DNA of 64,000 nucleotides from Bacillus sp. 165 (GCF_017742235.1 NZ_JAGHKQ010000001.1:718818-782817); one strand, 5' to 3'. Positions 27,474-36,827 are shown, counted from the stretch's first letter. Translations and numbers: made by a program. The notes: a model not told the origin generated them from the sequence alone.

Positions 27474-27529
27474 TGCTCTCCCCCTTTTCCTCCGTTACCA
27501 CAATGTATGAGACAAAACCGAAAATCATG

Positions 27530-27558
27530 AAAAAAAGCATCGGAAATACATCCGATGC
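27530..27558 (-). terminator. Terminator of the TolB-like gene
   Basis: GCATCGGA (27537-27544) pairs with TCCGATGC (27551-27558) and is followed on the minus strand by seven T. It lies between the stop at 27566 and the spoVR ribosome site. Confidence 0.92.
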
Positions 27559-27565
27559 CGACCAA

Positions 27566-28798
27566 TTATTTATATATATCCAAAATTTCATTCCAAGTCC
27601 TTTTTTCATAATATGGATCCGCAATATCTATATTTTTAATCCACAGCTTTGCTTGCGAACCGTCAGCATTTGCAATCCACATATTTGCTTCCTTACGGTT
27701 GGAACGTATCCACGTTAATTGGTTTGACTGTTTCAAAAAATAGGGATAATAATCGCCATATCCCTTTGGAGGGTTGGTAACAGTAATTTGGTGATTATCG
27801 TTAATATTGACTTGAAACAACCTCGGAAGAGGCCGTTTATCTGGATCATTGGACCATTCCGCTTCTTTAGCACGTGAGACTGTAATTATTGTATCGTTGT
27901 GCCATGTGAAATCCCAATCAACAAATCCCTTTGGTGTAAAGGTATCTGATCTAAACGCCGGGAGTTCCTTTGTTTTCAAATGTTTATTTTCTACTGCAAA
28001 CCGTCCCTCTCCTTCAATATAAGCCATGATATTTTTCCCTGAAGCCCATTGAAACCAATTGTTATTTGGAATCATTTTATCAACAACTTCAAATTTCTTA
28101 CCGTCTGAGGAAAGAAGGCAAAGTATATCACTATCCATAGACCAGGATGCGGTTGGAATTGCTAGAAAAGAAATCCACTTTTTATCCTGTGACCACTTAA
28201 ACGTGCTTGTGGAAACAGCAAAGAATGAATCAGACTGTTCGGGAAGAGTATAAAAATGTTTAACTTTTTTAGGATTCATGTTGGCATCAACTGGAACCGT
28301 AAACAGCTGCACACTTGTCCATCCAGAAGGAAGCACCTGAGCATTCGAAGAAACTAAAAATCCCTTACCATCGGGAAGCCATGAATAGTTTCCGGCTCCA
28401 AATGCTACGTTTTTAAATTGCTTATCCTCATCATGAAGATTAATTATATTTAGTACCCCTCCAAATTGAAATGCCAAAACATTTTTATTTGGAGCCCATT
28501 GATAATTTGTGGCTTCATGTAAAACTGGGTGTATATGTTTTCTATTCATTACATCATATAACCAGATTTCTTGATCTTTTCTTCCCCTTGTATACGCAAT
28601 CCATTTCCCGTCATGTGACCATTTCGGATAGGACACATATTCCCCATGAGTCAATTGAGTCTCTTTCTTCCCCTCTTTAAGCCAAAGATCATGATTTCTT
28701 GTAAAAGCTACAATTGATTCACTTTCCGCTTGTACTACGGGGCTGTACATAAAAACTATAGCAATAAGAAAAAACCATACTTTACAGCTTTGCACCAT
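27566..28798 (-). CDS. Secreted TolB-like beta-propeller protein, unknown role
   Basis: This 410-residue protein has a signal peptide (VWFFLIAIVFMYSPVVQA) and repeated TolB/WD40-like blades of the form YPKWSHDGKWIAYTRG, YSWLPDGKGFLVSS and FKWSQDKKWISFLA. Such propellers bind peptides or partner proteins; no catalytic domain is fused. GAGGGGT lies upstream of the ATG. It stands upstream of spoVR on the same strand but is separated from it by a strong terminator, so co-regulation is not implied. Confidence 0.82.
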   Translation of the reverse strand: MVQSCKVWFFLIAIVFMYSPVVQAESESIVAFTRNHDLWLKEGKKETQLTHGEYVSYPKWSHDGKWIAYTRGRKDQEIWLYDVMNRKHIHPVLHEATNYQWAPNKNVLAFQFGGVLNIINLHDEDKQFKNVAFGAGNYSWLPDGKGFLVSSNAQVLPSGWTSVQLFTVPVDANMNPKKVKHFYTLPEQSDSFFAVSTSTFKWSQDKKWISFLAIPTASWSMDSDILCLLSSDGKKFEVVDKMIPNNNWFQWASGKNIMAYIEGEGRFAVENKHLKTKELPAFRSDTFTPKGFVDWDFTWHNDTIITVSRAKEAEWSNDPDKRPLPRLFQVNINDNHQITVTNPPKGYGDYYPYFLKQSNQLTWIRSNRKEANMWIANADGSQAKLWIKNIDIADPYYEKRTWNEILDIYK

Positions 28799-29145
28799 CT
28801 TTACCCCTCCGCCCGGTCAGCATTAGTAACATTCTCTTATTAGATATTACCTTCGCTTTATAATATTTTATAAAACTGTCGTTTTCATTCTCACATTATT
28901 CATGCATATTATTTAGAAGTTTTTCAGAAACTAAAATGTCAGCTACAATGAAAGAGGGTGTTTCATATCTTTAAACTCCCGTTCGGAAAAAAACAAAGAA
29001 CAGACACTCACATCTGTAGAGAGCTTCCTGCAACAAGCGAGAAATTCTATTGATTTCATACACTTTTATGCTACAGAATAAGCTACATCATTTTTGTAAT
29101 AAATTACCATGTTTTCATCCTCTTTATTTTATAAAATAGCTGTAG

Positions 29146-29151
29146 TATACT
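29146..29151 (+). promoter_or_regulatory. Candidate -10 of the His-leader permease transcript
   Basis: TATACT lies 39 nt before the leader-peptide ATG, with a weak TTTATT-type -35 about 17 bp upstream. The rest of 28799-29145 is AT-rich without a recognisable gene or site. Confidence 0.35.
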
Positions 29152-29189
29152 TTACCAAAACACGAAGGAAAAAAAGGGAGAATTTTACT

Positions 29190-29234
29190 ATGTTTAACAC
29201 AACTATGTTTGTACAATTACATCATCATACATAA
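29190..29234 (+). CDS. 14-residue leader peptide with three consecutive His codons
   Basis: ATG at 29190 follows GGGAG with a spacing of about 9 nt. The frame reads MFNTTMFVQLHHHT and stops at TAA (29232-29234). The His codons are 29220-29228, immediately before the first pairing segment of the attenuator. This has the design of amino-acid attenuation leaders (compare E. coli hisL). No homologue is known to me in front of this permease, so the assignment rests on position, ribosome site, His run and the hairpins after it. Confidence 0.65.
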   Translation: MFNTTMFVQLHHHT

Positions 29235-29348
29235 ACCCTTGAACCTTGCGGAAATTTACGCGTAGGTACAAGGGTTATTCCCGTTGTACCTACGTTGCTA
29301 TTATAAGAGCCATGTAGGTATTTTTTACACCTGCATGGCTCTTTTTTA
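29232..29348 (+). promoter_or_regulatory. Attenuator-like leader with alternative hairpins and a terminator
   Basis: Four mutually competing pairings can be drawn: AACCCTTG 29234-29241 with CAAGGGTT 29269-29276; CGTAGGTACAA 29261-29271 with TTGTACCTACG 29284-29294; TACCTAC 29287-29293 with GTAGGTA 29314-29320; and the terminator 29306-29319 with 29329-29342 (14 bp including one G-U) followed by a T-run. Ribosome position on the His codons would decide which forms. No T-box motif is present. Confidence 0.65.
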
Positions 29349-29410
29349 TTTCCTTAAATGTAAATTTATGTAAATGATGAATGTTATTATTTCAAAAGGA
29401 GAGAGAAAAT

Positions 29411-30844
29411 ATGAACAATAAAAAATGGGGAGTATGGTTTTTAACAGCATTCGTGGTAGGTAATATGGTTGGCGGAGGAATTTTTATGCTTCCAGCCAAC
29501 CTTGCTCAAGTCTCCAGCCCCTTTGGAGCAACACTAGCTTGGCTTACTACTGGTTTAGGTGTATTCATGATGGCATTAGTATTTGGGAATTTAGCAATAA
29601 GACGACCAGATTTAAAAGCAGGTCCACAGAGCTATGCACAGGCATTGTTCATTTCTCCGAAAACTGGCAACATTGCCGGCTACAGTATGGCTTGGGGATA
29701 TTGGGCTGCAAATTGGGCTGCTACTGCTTCTGTTATTATTTCCTTTGCAGGTTACTTATCTACATTTTTCCCGATTATGCAAAGCCCGGCAGTACTAATA
29801 CAGCTTGGTTCATTTGAACTACAGTTAGGAAAGCTTATAACATTTATGATTTGTTCCATTATGCTATGGGGCATTCAAATCATTTTAAGTAAGAGCATCG
29901 AGAATGCAGGAACTATGAACTTCCTTGCAACCATAACAAAAATAATCGGATTTGGACTATTTATCGTTTTAGCTATGTTTATTTTTGATGCAAGCAATCT
30001 TGGGAACGGAAGCACATTTATCGACCAATCTGGCAATTCCATATCATTAGGAGGTCAAATGAATGGAGCAGTGATTTCTGCATTATGGGCTTTTATCGGG
30101 ATTGAATCTGCTGTTATGTTATCCAATCGCGCCAAGTCTCAAAAGGATGTAAAAAAAGCAACAATACTAGGATTATTGATTGCTATGCTTATTTATGTCG
30201 GTATTACATTATTAACAATGGGAGCATTGTCGCAAAGTGAATTACGTGAATCTCAAAAGCCGTTAGTCGATGCCTTAGAAGGTATTCTTGGAAACACAGG
30301 CTCCTCCATCATGGCTGCATTAGCACTCATTTCCTTGTTTGGATCTACTGTAGGATGGATTTTAGTAAGCTCTGAGGTTCCTTATCAAGCAGCGAAAATA
30401 AACCTATTTCCAGCTTTATTTGCGAAAACAAATCAAAGCGGCAGTCCAGTCCATTCATTAACATTAACCAATATTATGACTCAAATATTTTTATTTGCTA
30501 CTATATCAGGAACAGTAATGCAAGCATACAATTTCGCTATTGTAGTGGCTACATTAGCCTATTTAATTCCCTATCTCGTATCAGCTGTTTATCAATTAAA
30601 GTTAGTCATCACAGGTGAAACATACGATACTATTAAAGGTTCTCGAAAGATAGATGGAATTGTGACAACTCTTGCACTCCTCTACTCCATCTGGGTCATC
30701 AAGACTGGCACAAGTGATTTGAAGACTTTTTTACTAGGGATTGGGCTGTTTATACTAGGATTGCTGCTCTATCCATTCATAATGAAAAAAACTTCTCAAT
30801 CATACTCACAGCCGGAGTCTAGAACGAATAAGAAAGGAGCTTGA
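29411..30844 (+). CDS. APC-superfamily amino-acid permease (APA basic amino acid/polyamine antiporter type)
   Basis: This 477-residue protein has about 12 membrane helices and the APC motif GNMVGGGIFMLPANLA in helix 1, then GYSMAWGYWAANWAATASV and FIGIESAVMLSNRAKSQKDV. The family includes arginine/ornithine, lysine/cadaverine and histidine/histamine exchangers. ATG at 29411 is chosen because AAAGGAG lies 9 nt upstream; an upstream in-frame ATG at 29381 has none. The preceding His-codon leader and attenuator suggest a substrate linked to histidine. No amino-acid decarboxylase is adjacent, so uptake remains as likely as exchange. Confidence 0.88.
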   Translation: MNNKKWGVWFLTAFVVGNMVGGGIFMLPANLAQVSSPFGATLAWLTTGLGVFMMALVFGNLAIRRPDLKAGPQSYAQALFISPKTGNIAGYSMAWGYWAANWAATASVIISFAGYLSTFFPIMQSPAVLIQLGSFELQLGKLITFMICSIMLWGIQIILSKSIENAGTMNFLATITKIIGFGLFIVLAMFIFDASNLGNGSTFIDQSGNSISLGGQMNGAVISALWAFIGIESAVMLSNRAKSQKDVKKATILGLLIAMLIYVGITLLTMGALSQSELRESQKPLVDALEGILGNTGSSIMAALALISLFGSTVGWILVSSEVPYQAAKINLFPALFAKTNQSGSPVHSLTLTNIMTQIFLFATISGTVMQAYNFAIVVATLAYLIPYLVSAVYQLKLVITGETYDTIKGSRKIDGIVTTLALLYSIWVIKTGTSDLKTFLLGIGLFILGLLLYPFIMKKTSQSYSQPESRTNKKGA

Positions 30845-30923
30845 TATAGATGACAACTAGTAGATGAATGGACTGACAAGCCATATTTCGTTGATGGAAC
30901 CCACAGATTTTATATAGAAATAC

Positions 30924-30962
30924 AAACACCACAGCATTTTAATAGGAAAGCTGTGGTGTTTT
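30924..30962 (+). terminator. Terminator of the permease gene
   Basis: A 12-bp stem with core ACACCACAGC/GCTGTGGTGT (30924-30935 with 30950-30961) ends in T residues, about 80 nt after the stop. Confidence 0.85.
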
Positions 30963-31057
30963 AGGTTGTTACAGATTATTTCCTTCTATTAAATGATGGA
31001 CTAATTTAGACATACCTTTAATATGATGGAAAGGAAATAGCAATAAGGAGTGAAAGA

Positions 31058-31795
31058 ATGCAGCAGTTCAGTGTACCGATAATAGCAGTCATATTCACCT
31101 TTACAGGACTTTTATTTGGAGGAACTGTCGGAGTACTTGCAAAGCAAATATTAGAGAAAAAAATGTATGGATTATACAGCTTTTGCGGCGGGATATTAAT
31201 CGGCTTATTATCCTTAGACCTTATCCCTAAAACCTTCTCCACATACCATATTGCCGGTCCGTTACTTGGTACTGGATTGGGACTGCTATTGATGATACTC
31301 GTCGATATATACTTTCATAGTTCAGCTGAGCAAAAAACTTCTCAAGGATTGCAAGCTTTTTTCTTTCTGGCACTAGCCATATGTATTCATAATATCCCGA
31401 CAGGAATGGCACTCGGAGCTTCTATGGCTGCACATGAAGAAGCCGCATCTTCTTTGCTGCTAGCTATTATTTTTCATCACGTTCCGGAAGGATTAGCATT
31501 GATGATTTCCTTCCTCTTCACACCTTCGAAGCTTATTTCATACATTTTCACTATTGTATCTCTTTCTGTTGTATTGGGATTAGGAGTGTCCCTTGGAGAA
31601 TTGCTTCAAATAAAGGTTCGGCACTTGCAAGGGTTCATTCTGGGAGGCGCAGTCGGTACTCTGAGTTATGTTACTGTACATGAGTTTTTGTGGAAAGCAA
31701 CACAAAAACTCTCGTTTCCGCTCTTTGTTCTATATACTGCTGCTGGAACAATTTTGATCAAGCTATACTTGGATTTATTTCATTATCATCATTAA
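31058..31795 (+). CDS. ZIP-family divalent metal transporter
   Basis: This 245-residue membrane protein has 7-8 helices. Helix 4 and 5 carry the metal-site motifs HNIPTGMALG (about 111-120) and HHVPEGLAL (about 138-146), which define ZIP transporters. It should import zinc or a similar cation down its gradient into the cytoplasm. AAGGAG lies 6-7 nt before the ATG. It begins a cluster of metal-related genes (PCYCGC lipoprotein, cadC, cadA, CDF). No Zur or other operator was recognised upstream. Confidence 0.9.
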   Translation: MQQFSVPIIAVIFTFTGLLFGGTVGVLAKQILEKKMYGLYSFCGGILIGLLSLDLIPKTFSTYHIAGPLLGTGLGLLLMILVDIYFHSSAEQKTSQGLQAFFFLALAICIHNIPTGMALGASMAAHEEAASSLLLAIIFHHVPEGLALMISFLFTPSKLISYIFTIVSLSVVLGLGVSLGELLQIKVRHLQGFILGGAVGTLSYVTVHEFLWKATQKLSFPLFVLYTAAGTILIKLYLDLFHYHH

Positions 31796-31796
31796 C

Positions 31797-31848
31797 AAAA
31801 ACGGATTCAGAGAAGCATTTCTTAAACCCTTCTTTGAATCCGTTTTTT
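31797..31848 (+). terminator. Terminator of the ZIP gene
   Basis: A 19-base arm (31797-31815) pairs with 31829-31847 with one mismatch, directly after the stop codon; the right arm runs into a T-tract. Confidence 0.9.
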
Positions 31849-31956
31849 GTTTTTAACTAGGGAAGACTATCCCTGTGAAACAGAACATGGAAACATTTCT
31901 GTACGATGTCTTAAACAAGACACACAATTGCTTCTGCATATCTTGTACTTCTACAC

Positions 31957-32481
31957 TTATAGACTCGGCATCGGAGTCGGTGTTGGCTTTGCATATCCTT
32001 CTTTATACTGCTCATCGATATACTGACGAATTTCCAAAGCAGATGCACCTTTTTCTTTCATAACGGCCGATTGAAGTGCAATTTCGAGACAAGCAGTGCA
32101 TGTAATCGCATGAGAATCCCAAACTACTTCCCCGTTCGGCTTTACCTCGCGGATAAAGCAATTTTTATTGCTTGTATGCCCTGCACTCTCACCGCATCCG
32201 CAATAACATGGAATCCAGCTTAATAATTCATGATTTTGTCCAGCTATCTGATAAATGTTCTGAATTTGTTCAGGTTGATTCGATAAAAAGGATGGAAGCA
32301 TGACAATATCCTTTGTAGTCTCGAAAATATCGCCTCCCTCTCCATGTTGATGGGAGTCAGAGACAGTACGCTCTTCATGATTCGTGCTTTCATGGGAATT
32401 TCTATCATTTGAACTGCAGCCTGTAATAACTAATACTACACTTGCCATAACAGACACAAACAAGAACCAATAGTTCTTCAT
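31957..32481 (-). CDS. PCYCGC-motif lipoprotein
   Basis: This 174-residue protein has a lipoprotein signal (VLVITGCSS, Cys at about 22), a His/Asp-rich linker (SDSHQHGEGGD) and the motif IPCYCGCGESAGH that names the family, followed by further cysteines (NKNCF, ITCTACLEIAL). The six cysteines and the His-rich stretch suggest a metal or cofactor site on the outer membrane face. It is divergent from cadC, with about 210 nt between, which fits a metal-related role, but no function is established for the family. Confidence 0.85.
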   Translation of the reverse strand: MKNYWFLFVSVMASVVLVITGCSSNDRNSHESTNHEERTVSDSHQHGEGGDIFETTKDIVMLPSFLSNQPEQIQNIYQIAGQNHELLSWIPCYCGCGESAGHTSNKNCFIREVKPNGEVVWDSHAITCTACLEIALQSAVMKEKGASALEIRQYIDEQYKEGYAKPTPTPMPSL

Positions 32482-32604
32482 TATCTTTCCTCCCTTTTAC
32501 GTTCCATTATCATTATTATTGTAGCAAAGCAACTGCTATTTTTGAATCATTACCACGCCACTTTTATGATCGGCTCTCTATTTATCAATAAATTCGTACT
32601 TTTA

Positions 32605-32667
32605 TTGACACATTATAAATAAGAAGCATATACTTTATAATAAACATATGAACACTTGCTCATATAT
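32605..32667 (+). promoter_or_regulatory. cadC-cadA promoter and CadC/ArsR-type operator
   Basis: TTGACA (32605-32610), 18 bp, TATACT (32629-32634) form a strong sigma-A promoter. Just downstream the imperfect palindrome ATATGAACA-ct-TGCTCATAT (32646-32665) matches the ArsR/SmtB-family operator pattern (TGAAcA...TGTTCA). CadC bound there would block transcription until Cd, Zn or Pb releases it. Confidence 0.75.
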
Positions 32668-32691
32668 TCATGTCCAAGGGAGTGAAGAAGT

Positions 32692-33063
32692 GTGATCGAA
32701 GATAAAACAGAAACTTGCAGTGAGTCTTGTACTCAAACTGTTATTCATGAAGAAGTCATTGTAAAAGTAAAAGAATCCCTTCCTAACGAAGAATCCTTAC
32801 AAAATATGGCAGACCTATTCAAGATACTAGGGGATCGTACGCGTACCCGTATTTTACATGCTTTATTTAATGCCGAAATGTGCGTATGTGATTTAGCTTA
32901 TTTATTAGATATGACCCAATCTTCTATTTCTCATCAATTACGTGTATTAAAACAAGCAAAATTGGTCAAAAACCGTAAGGAAGGAAAAGTTGTATATTAC
33001 TCTCTGGCTGATCACCATGTAATCGAAATTTTTGATCAGGCATTCCAGCACGTCAATGAATAA
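32692..33063 (+). CDS. cadC: ArsR/SmtB-family metal-responsive repressor CadC
   Basis: This 123-residue protein has a winged helix with the recognition helix segment MTQSSISHQLRVLKQAKLV. The CadC metal-site cysteines are present: N-terminal TCSESC (two Cys) and CVC in AEMCVCDLA, giving the four-thiolate Cd/Pb site; the second, alpha-5 site residues appear in DHHVIEIFDQAFQH. The start is GTG at 32692. It overlaps or abuts cadA (25 nt to the preferred start) and is controlled by the operator just upstream. Confidence 0.93.
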   Translation: MIEDKTETCSESCTQTVIHEEVIVKVKESLPNEESLQNMADLFKILGDRTRTRILHALFNAEMCVCDLAYLLDMTQSSISHQLRVLKQAKLVKNRKEGKVVYYSLADHHVIEIFDQAFQHVNE

Positions 33064-33089
33064 TGGCAATCTCAGGGGAGAGAAGGAGT

Positions 33090-35444
33090 ATGGCAGAAAA
33101 AATAAACAAGCAAGAGCTTATATTAGAGGGATTAGATTGTGGAAGCTGTGCTGCTAAAATCGAACGTGGAGTGAAAGAGATCGATGGTGTAGCCTCATGT
33201 TCAGTCAACTTCGCCACTCAAACATTAGTGATTGAAGCAGAAAAAGAAGAAGTGTTTTCAAACGCTAAGCAACTTATTAATAAACTGGAACCTGACATCC
33301 ACATAAAAGAAAAGCATACTAAACAAACCGTACAAAAGTTTGTATTAAAAGGATTGGACTGTGCAAACTGTGCTGCTAAAATCGATGCACAAGTCAAGCA
33401 TATACCAGACATAACAGAAAGCTCACTGGACTTTGTTTCCAAAACGCTTACGATTAAAGTTAACACCCCTTCTCAATGGGAACACATTACAACACAAATC
33501 AAGAATACTGTGCATCGCTTAGAGCCAGATGTAGAAGTAATATTGATGGAGAAACATAAACAATACTCTGAGCATACCCATGAACATGGAGTGAAGGAAA
33601 CAAAAAAAACGATTTGGAAGCTGAGTATTGGAGGTATCCTTACTGCTGTTGCTGCATTAACAGCAGTACCTCACTCATTTGAAATAGCTTTGTTTATCAT
33701 TGCTTATTTAATTGTTGGGGGTGACGTAGTTTTACGTGCCTTAAAAAACATTACACGAGGACAAATATTTGATGAGAATTTCTTGATGGCGATCGCCACT
33801 CTCGGTGCTTTTGCTATTCAAGAGTTTCCCGAAGCCGTTGCTGTTATGCTATTTTATCAAATTGGGGAATTATTCCAAGGTATCGCTGTAAACCGCTCCC
33901 GTAAATCTATTAGCGCCTTAATGGACATACGTCCTGATTATGCGAATTTAAAAATAGGCAATGAAACAAAACAGATAGCACCTGAAAATATAAATATCGG
34001 TGACATTATCATTGTAAAACCTGGTGAAAAAGTTCCGCTAGACGGAAAAGTCATCGTTGGAAGCTCTATGGTCGATACGTCTGCGTTAACCGGGGAGTCT
34101 ATACCACGAGAAATAGGACCTGGAGCGGATATACTAAGTGGATTTATCAATAAAAATGGTGTATTAACTGTTGAAGTAACAAAAGAATTTGGGGAATCTA
34201 CTGTTTCTAAAATTTTAGACCTTGTCCAAAATGCAAGCAGTCGAAAAGCACCGACAGAAAACTTTATTACAAAATTTGCTCGTTACTATACGCCTGTGGT
34301 CGTAATTACAGCAGCAGCCTTAGCATTTCTTCCTCCCCTCTTTATAGAAGGAGCCACGTTTGCAGATTGGATTTATCGTGCACTTGTCTTTTTAGTAATC
34401 TCTTGTCCCTGTGCCCTTGTTGTCTCCATCCCACTGGGCTTCTTTGGAGGAATCGGAGGAGCGTCCAAGAATGGTATTCTTGTGAAAGGAAGCAACTATC
34501 TTGAAGCATTAAACAATGTAAGATATGTTGTCTTCGACAAAACAGGGACACTGACAAAAGGTGTGTTCGAAGTAACAGATATTCAGCCAATAGGAGACAT
34601 TTCAAAAGAAGAATTGTTAACATACGCGGCATTTGCCGAAGTTCATTCTAACCATCCGATTGCGCAATCAATCCGAAAAGCATATGGAAAAAAAATAATC
34701 ACCGATGAAATCACCAGCTATAATGAGATTTCTGGATATGGTATTGAAGTTGTAGTAGAGGGCAAAGAAATTTTAGCGGGAAATGCCAAGCTAATGAATA
34801 AAGAGCAAATTATGTTTGAACAACCAGATGTAATTGGAACTCTTGTTCACATAGCAGTTAATAAGCAATATATTGGCTGTATTGTCATTTCTGATGAAAT
34901 AAAAGAAGATTCTGCAAAGGCTATTCGTTCCCTAAAAGCTCTTGGCATTAAAAAGACGGTGATGTTAACCGGTGATGCAAAGGCTGTAGGAGATGCCGTT
35001 GGCAAAGAGCTCGGTATAGACGAGATTCACGCAGAATTACTTCCACATCAAAAGGTAGAAGAAATAGAAAAATTAGATACACAAAAGCCTTCAAAAGAAA
35101 AATTAATCTTTGTCGGAGACGGTATAAACGATACTCCAGTTTTGGCTAGAGCAGACATAGGGATTGCAATGGGCGGACTTGGTTCAGACGCTGCAATTGA
35201 AGCAGCAGATGTAGTTATTATGACAGATGAACCATCTAAGATTGCTTCCGCTATTAAAATTGCTAAACGGACTCGTCACATCGTATGGCAAAATATCGTC
35301 TTTGCATTAGGAATTAAGGGCATTTTCTTACTGCTAGGAGCAGTTGGCGTTGCAACTATGTGGGAAGCTGTATTCTCTGATGTAGGTGTGACAGTATTAG
35401 CGGTTCTCAATGCTATGCGCGTATTGAAAGTAAAGCATATATAG
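33090..35444 (+). CDS. cadA: Cadmium/zinc-exporting P1B-type ATPase CadA
   Basis: This 784-residue heavy-metal ATPase has two N-terminal HMA domains (GLDCGSC at Cys17/Cys20 and GLDCANC at Cys91/Cys94), a His-rich linker (YSEHTHEHG), the actuator motif TGES, the CPC transport site (Cys439-Pro-Cys441), the phosphorylation site DKTGT (Asp483), an HP motif (SNHPIAQS) and GDGINDTP. It pumps Cd, Zn and Pb out. ATG at 33090 is preferred: GGGGAG is about 9 nt upstream, while an ATG at 33063 that overlaps the cadC stop has no ribosome site. Confidence 0.94.
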   Translation: MAEKINKQELILEGLDCGSCAAKIERGVKEIDGVASCSVNFATQTLVIEAEKEEVFSNAKQLINKLEPDIHIKEKHTKQTVQKFVLKGLDCANCAAKIDAQVKHIPDITESSLDFVSKTLTIKVNTPSQWEHITTQIKNTVHRLEPDVEVILMEKHKQYSEHTHEHGVKETKKTIWKLSIGGILTAVAALTAVPHSFEIALFIIAYLIVGGDVVLRALKNITRGQIFDENFLMAIATLGAFAIQEFPEAVAVMLFYQIGELFQGIAVNRSRKSISALMDIRPDYANLKIGNETKQIAPENINIGDIIIVKPGEKVPLDGKVIVGSSMVDTSALTGESIPREIGPGADILSGFINKNGVLTVEVTKEFGESTVSKILDLVQNASSRKAPTENFITKFARYYTPVVVITAAALAFLPPLFIEGATFADWIYRALVFLVISCPCALVVSIPLGFFGGIGGASKNGILVKGSNYLEALNNVRYVVFDKTGTLTKGVFEVTDIQPIGDISKEELLTYAAFAEVHSNHPIAQSIRKAYGKKIITDEITSYNEISGYGIEVVVEGKEILAGNAKLMNKEQIMFEQPDVIGTLVHIAVNKQYIGCIVISDEIKEDSAKAIRSLKALGIKKTVMLTGDAKAVGDAVGKELGIDEIHAELLPHQKVEEIEKLDTQKPSKEKLIFVGDGINDTPVLARADIGIAMGGLGSDAAIEAADVVIMTDEPSKIASAIKIAKRTRHIVWQNIVFALGIKGIFLLLGAVGVATMWEAVFSDVGVTVLAVLNAMRVLKVKHI

Positions 35445-35839
35445 AACAATACGCATTAAACCTCTTCTTTAATAAGCATAGTGATTTTTGTCAAACCGAG
35501 CAGAAAAAGATACCCTCTCCCTATTCTTTGTATTATACTTTCAATTCGACATGCTTCTCTCCTGCATCGTCTAACCCTGAATAAGGTACCCCATTTCTTA
35601 TCTATAGAAACCAATCGTACATAACCGATTGGTTTTGCTATTTTATTCCTACATATTATTTTCCTACATAACAAAATATTAAGGGTATGGAGTTTTCTCA
35701 AATCATACTCTTATAAATAAATAGCAACAGATGAAAAACTCCCTGATTTTTAGAAATGGCTATTCAACCGTTTCTCATCAAATTCCTGCTACGTACTATA
35801 TAGCAGATTGTTTTCATTACGTACTTAGGAGTGATTTAT
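35445..35839. other. Intergenic region between cadA and the CDF gene
   Basis: No gene. It contains the probable cadA terminator at 35609-35645 and, 34 nt before the CDF start, a small inverted repeat CTGCTA-N9-TAGCAG (35786-35806) that might be an operator. Confidence 0.5.
35609..35645 (+). terminator. Probable terminator after cadA
   Basis: AACCAATCG (35609-35617) pairs perfectly with CGATTGGTT (35626-35634), followed by TTGCTATTTT. It lies about 165 nt after the cadA stop. Confidence 0.55.
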
Positions 35840-36739
35840 GTGCGCTCAAGTAAGATTGCGGGTCTTTCTGTTGCCAGTAATACTTTTGTTGTATTATTAA
35901 AGCTTATAGTCGGAATTATTACGGGATCCGTTGCAGTTATTTCCGAAGCAATTCATTCATCATTAGACTTGGCAGCATCTGTTATTGCCTTTTTCGCCGT
36001 TAGAATTGCAAATAAACCACCAGACCCTAAACATCCATACGGACACGGGAAGTTTGAAAACGTATCTGGAACGATAGAAACATTATTAATTTTTATAGCT
36101 GGTATATGGATTATATATGAATCTGTACACAAAATTATCGATCCCACACCAATTCGGCTTCCATGGTTAGGAATTATTGTAATGTTAATTGGTGCTGTGC
36201 TCAATTTTACAGTCGGAAAAATTGTCCAAAAAGTAGGACGAGAAACTCGTTCAGTAGCCATGCAGTCGAACGCTTTGCATTTGCTTACAGATGTATATTC
36301 CTCCTTAGGAGTAGCTGTCAGCTTATTGCTTGTCAGTATCACAAACTGGACTATTTTAGATCCACTAATCGGAATTGCCATTGCACTATACATTATAAAA
36401 GAAGCCTTTCACCTCGTGAAGGAATCCTTTAACCCTTTGGTCGATACAGGTTTAGCAGAAAAAGAAGAAAAAGTCATTCAAGCGATTCTTCAATCATATA
36501 AGCACCGTTACATTGAATATCATGATTTACGGACACGGCGCTCCGGCTCTGAGGAACACGTTGATTTGCATCTTGTTGTTCCCTCAGCTATGAATGTAGA
36601 AATGGCTCATGAGCTTTGTGATGAAATCGAAAAAGATATCCAAGAATCTCTTCATAATGCCAAAGTATTAATTCATATAGAGCCCGAGCATGAACGTATA
36701 CTTACAGTGAATAAAGCTAACAATACATTAAATGATTAA
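35840..36739 (+). CDS. Cation diffusion facilitator (CDF) family metal exporter
   Basis: This 299-residue protein has six membrane helices with the metal-site pairs HSSLD (helix 2) and HLLTD (helix 5), the loop PPDPKHPYGHGKFE, and a C-terminal dimerisation domain (EKVIQAIL...VLIHIEPE). CDF proteins exchange Zn, Fe, Mn or Cd for protons and export them. GTG at 35840 is chosen, 8 nt after AGGAG; a GTG at 35831 lies inside the ribosome site. It follows cadA on the same strand but with a terminator between. Confidence 0.9.
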   Translation: MRSSKIAGLSVASNTFVVLLKLIVGIITGSVAVISEAIHSSLDLAASVIAFFAVRIANKPPDPKHPYGHGKFENVSGTIETLLIFIAGIWIIYESVHKIIDPTPIRLPWLGIIVMLIGAVLNFTVGKIVQKVGRETRSVAMQSNALHLLTDVYSSLGVAVSLLLVSITNWTILDPLIGIAIALYIIKEAFHLVKESFNPLVDTGLAEKEEKVIQAILQSYKHRYIEYHDLRTRRSGSEEHVDLHLVVPSAMNVEMAHELCDEIEKDIQESLHNAKVLIHIEPEHERILTVNKANNTLND

Positions 36740-36827
36740 CAAATCGTGTTCCCTTCTTGTCCCTCTTAAAAACCTGCATAACCTACTGTAAGCAAAGTAG
36801 AAAATGAAGAGATTGATGCTCTTTATA

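Noticed and set aside
29232..29345. T-box riboswitch before the permease
   Set aside because: No GGUGGNACCGCG-type T-box sequence or specifier-loop architecture is visible; the His-codon leader explains the region better.
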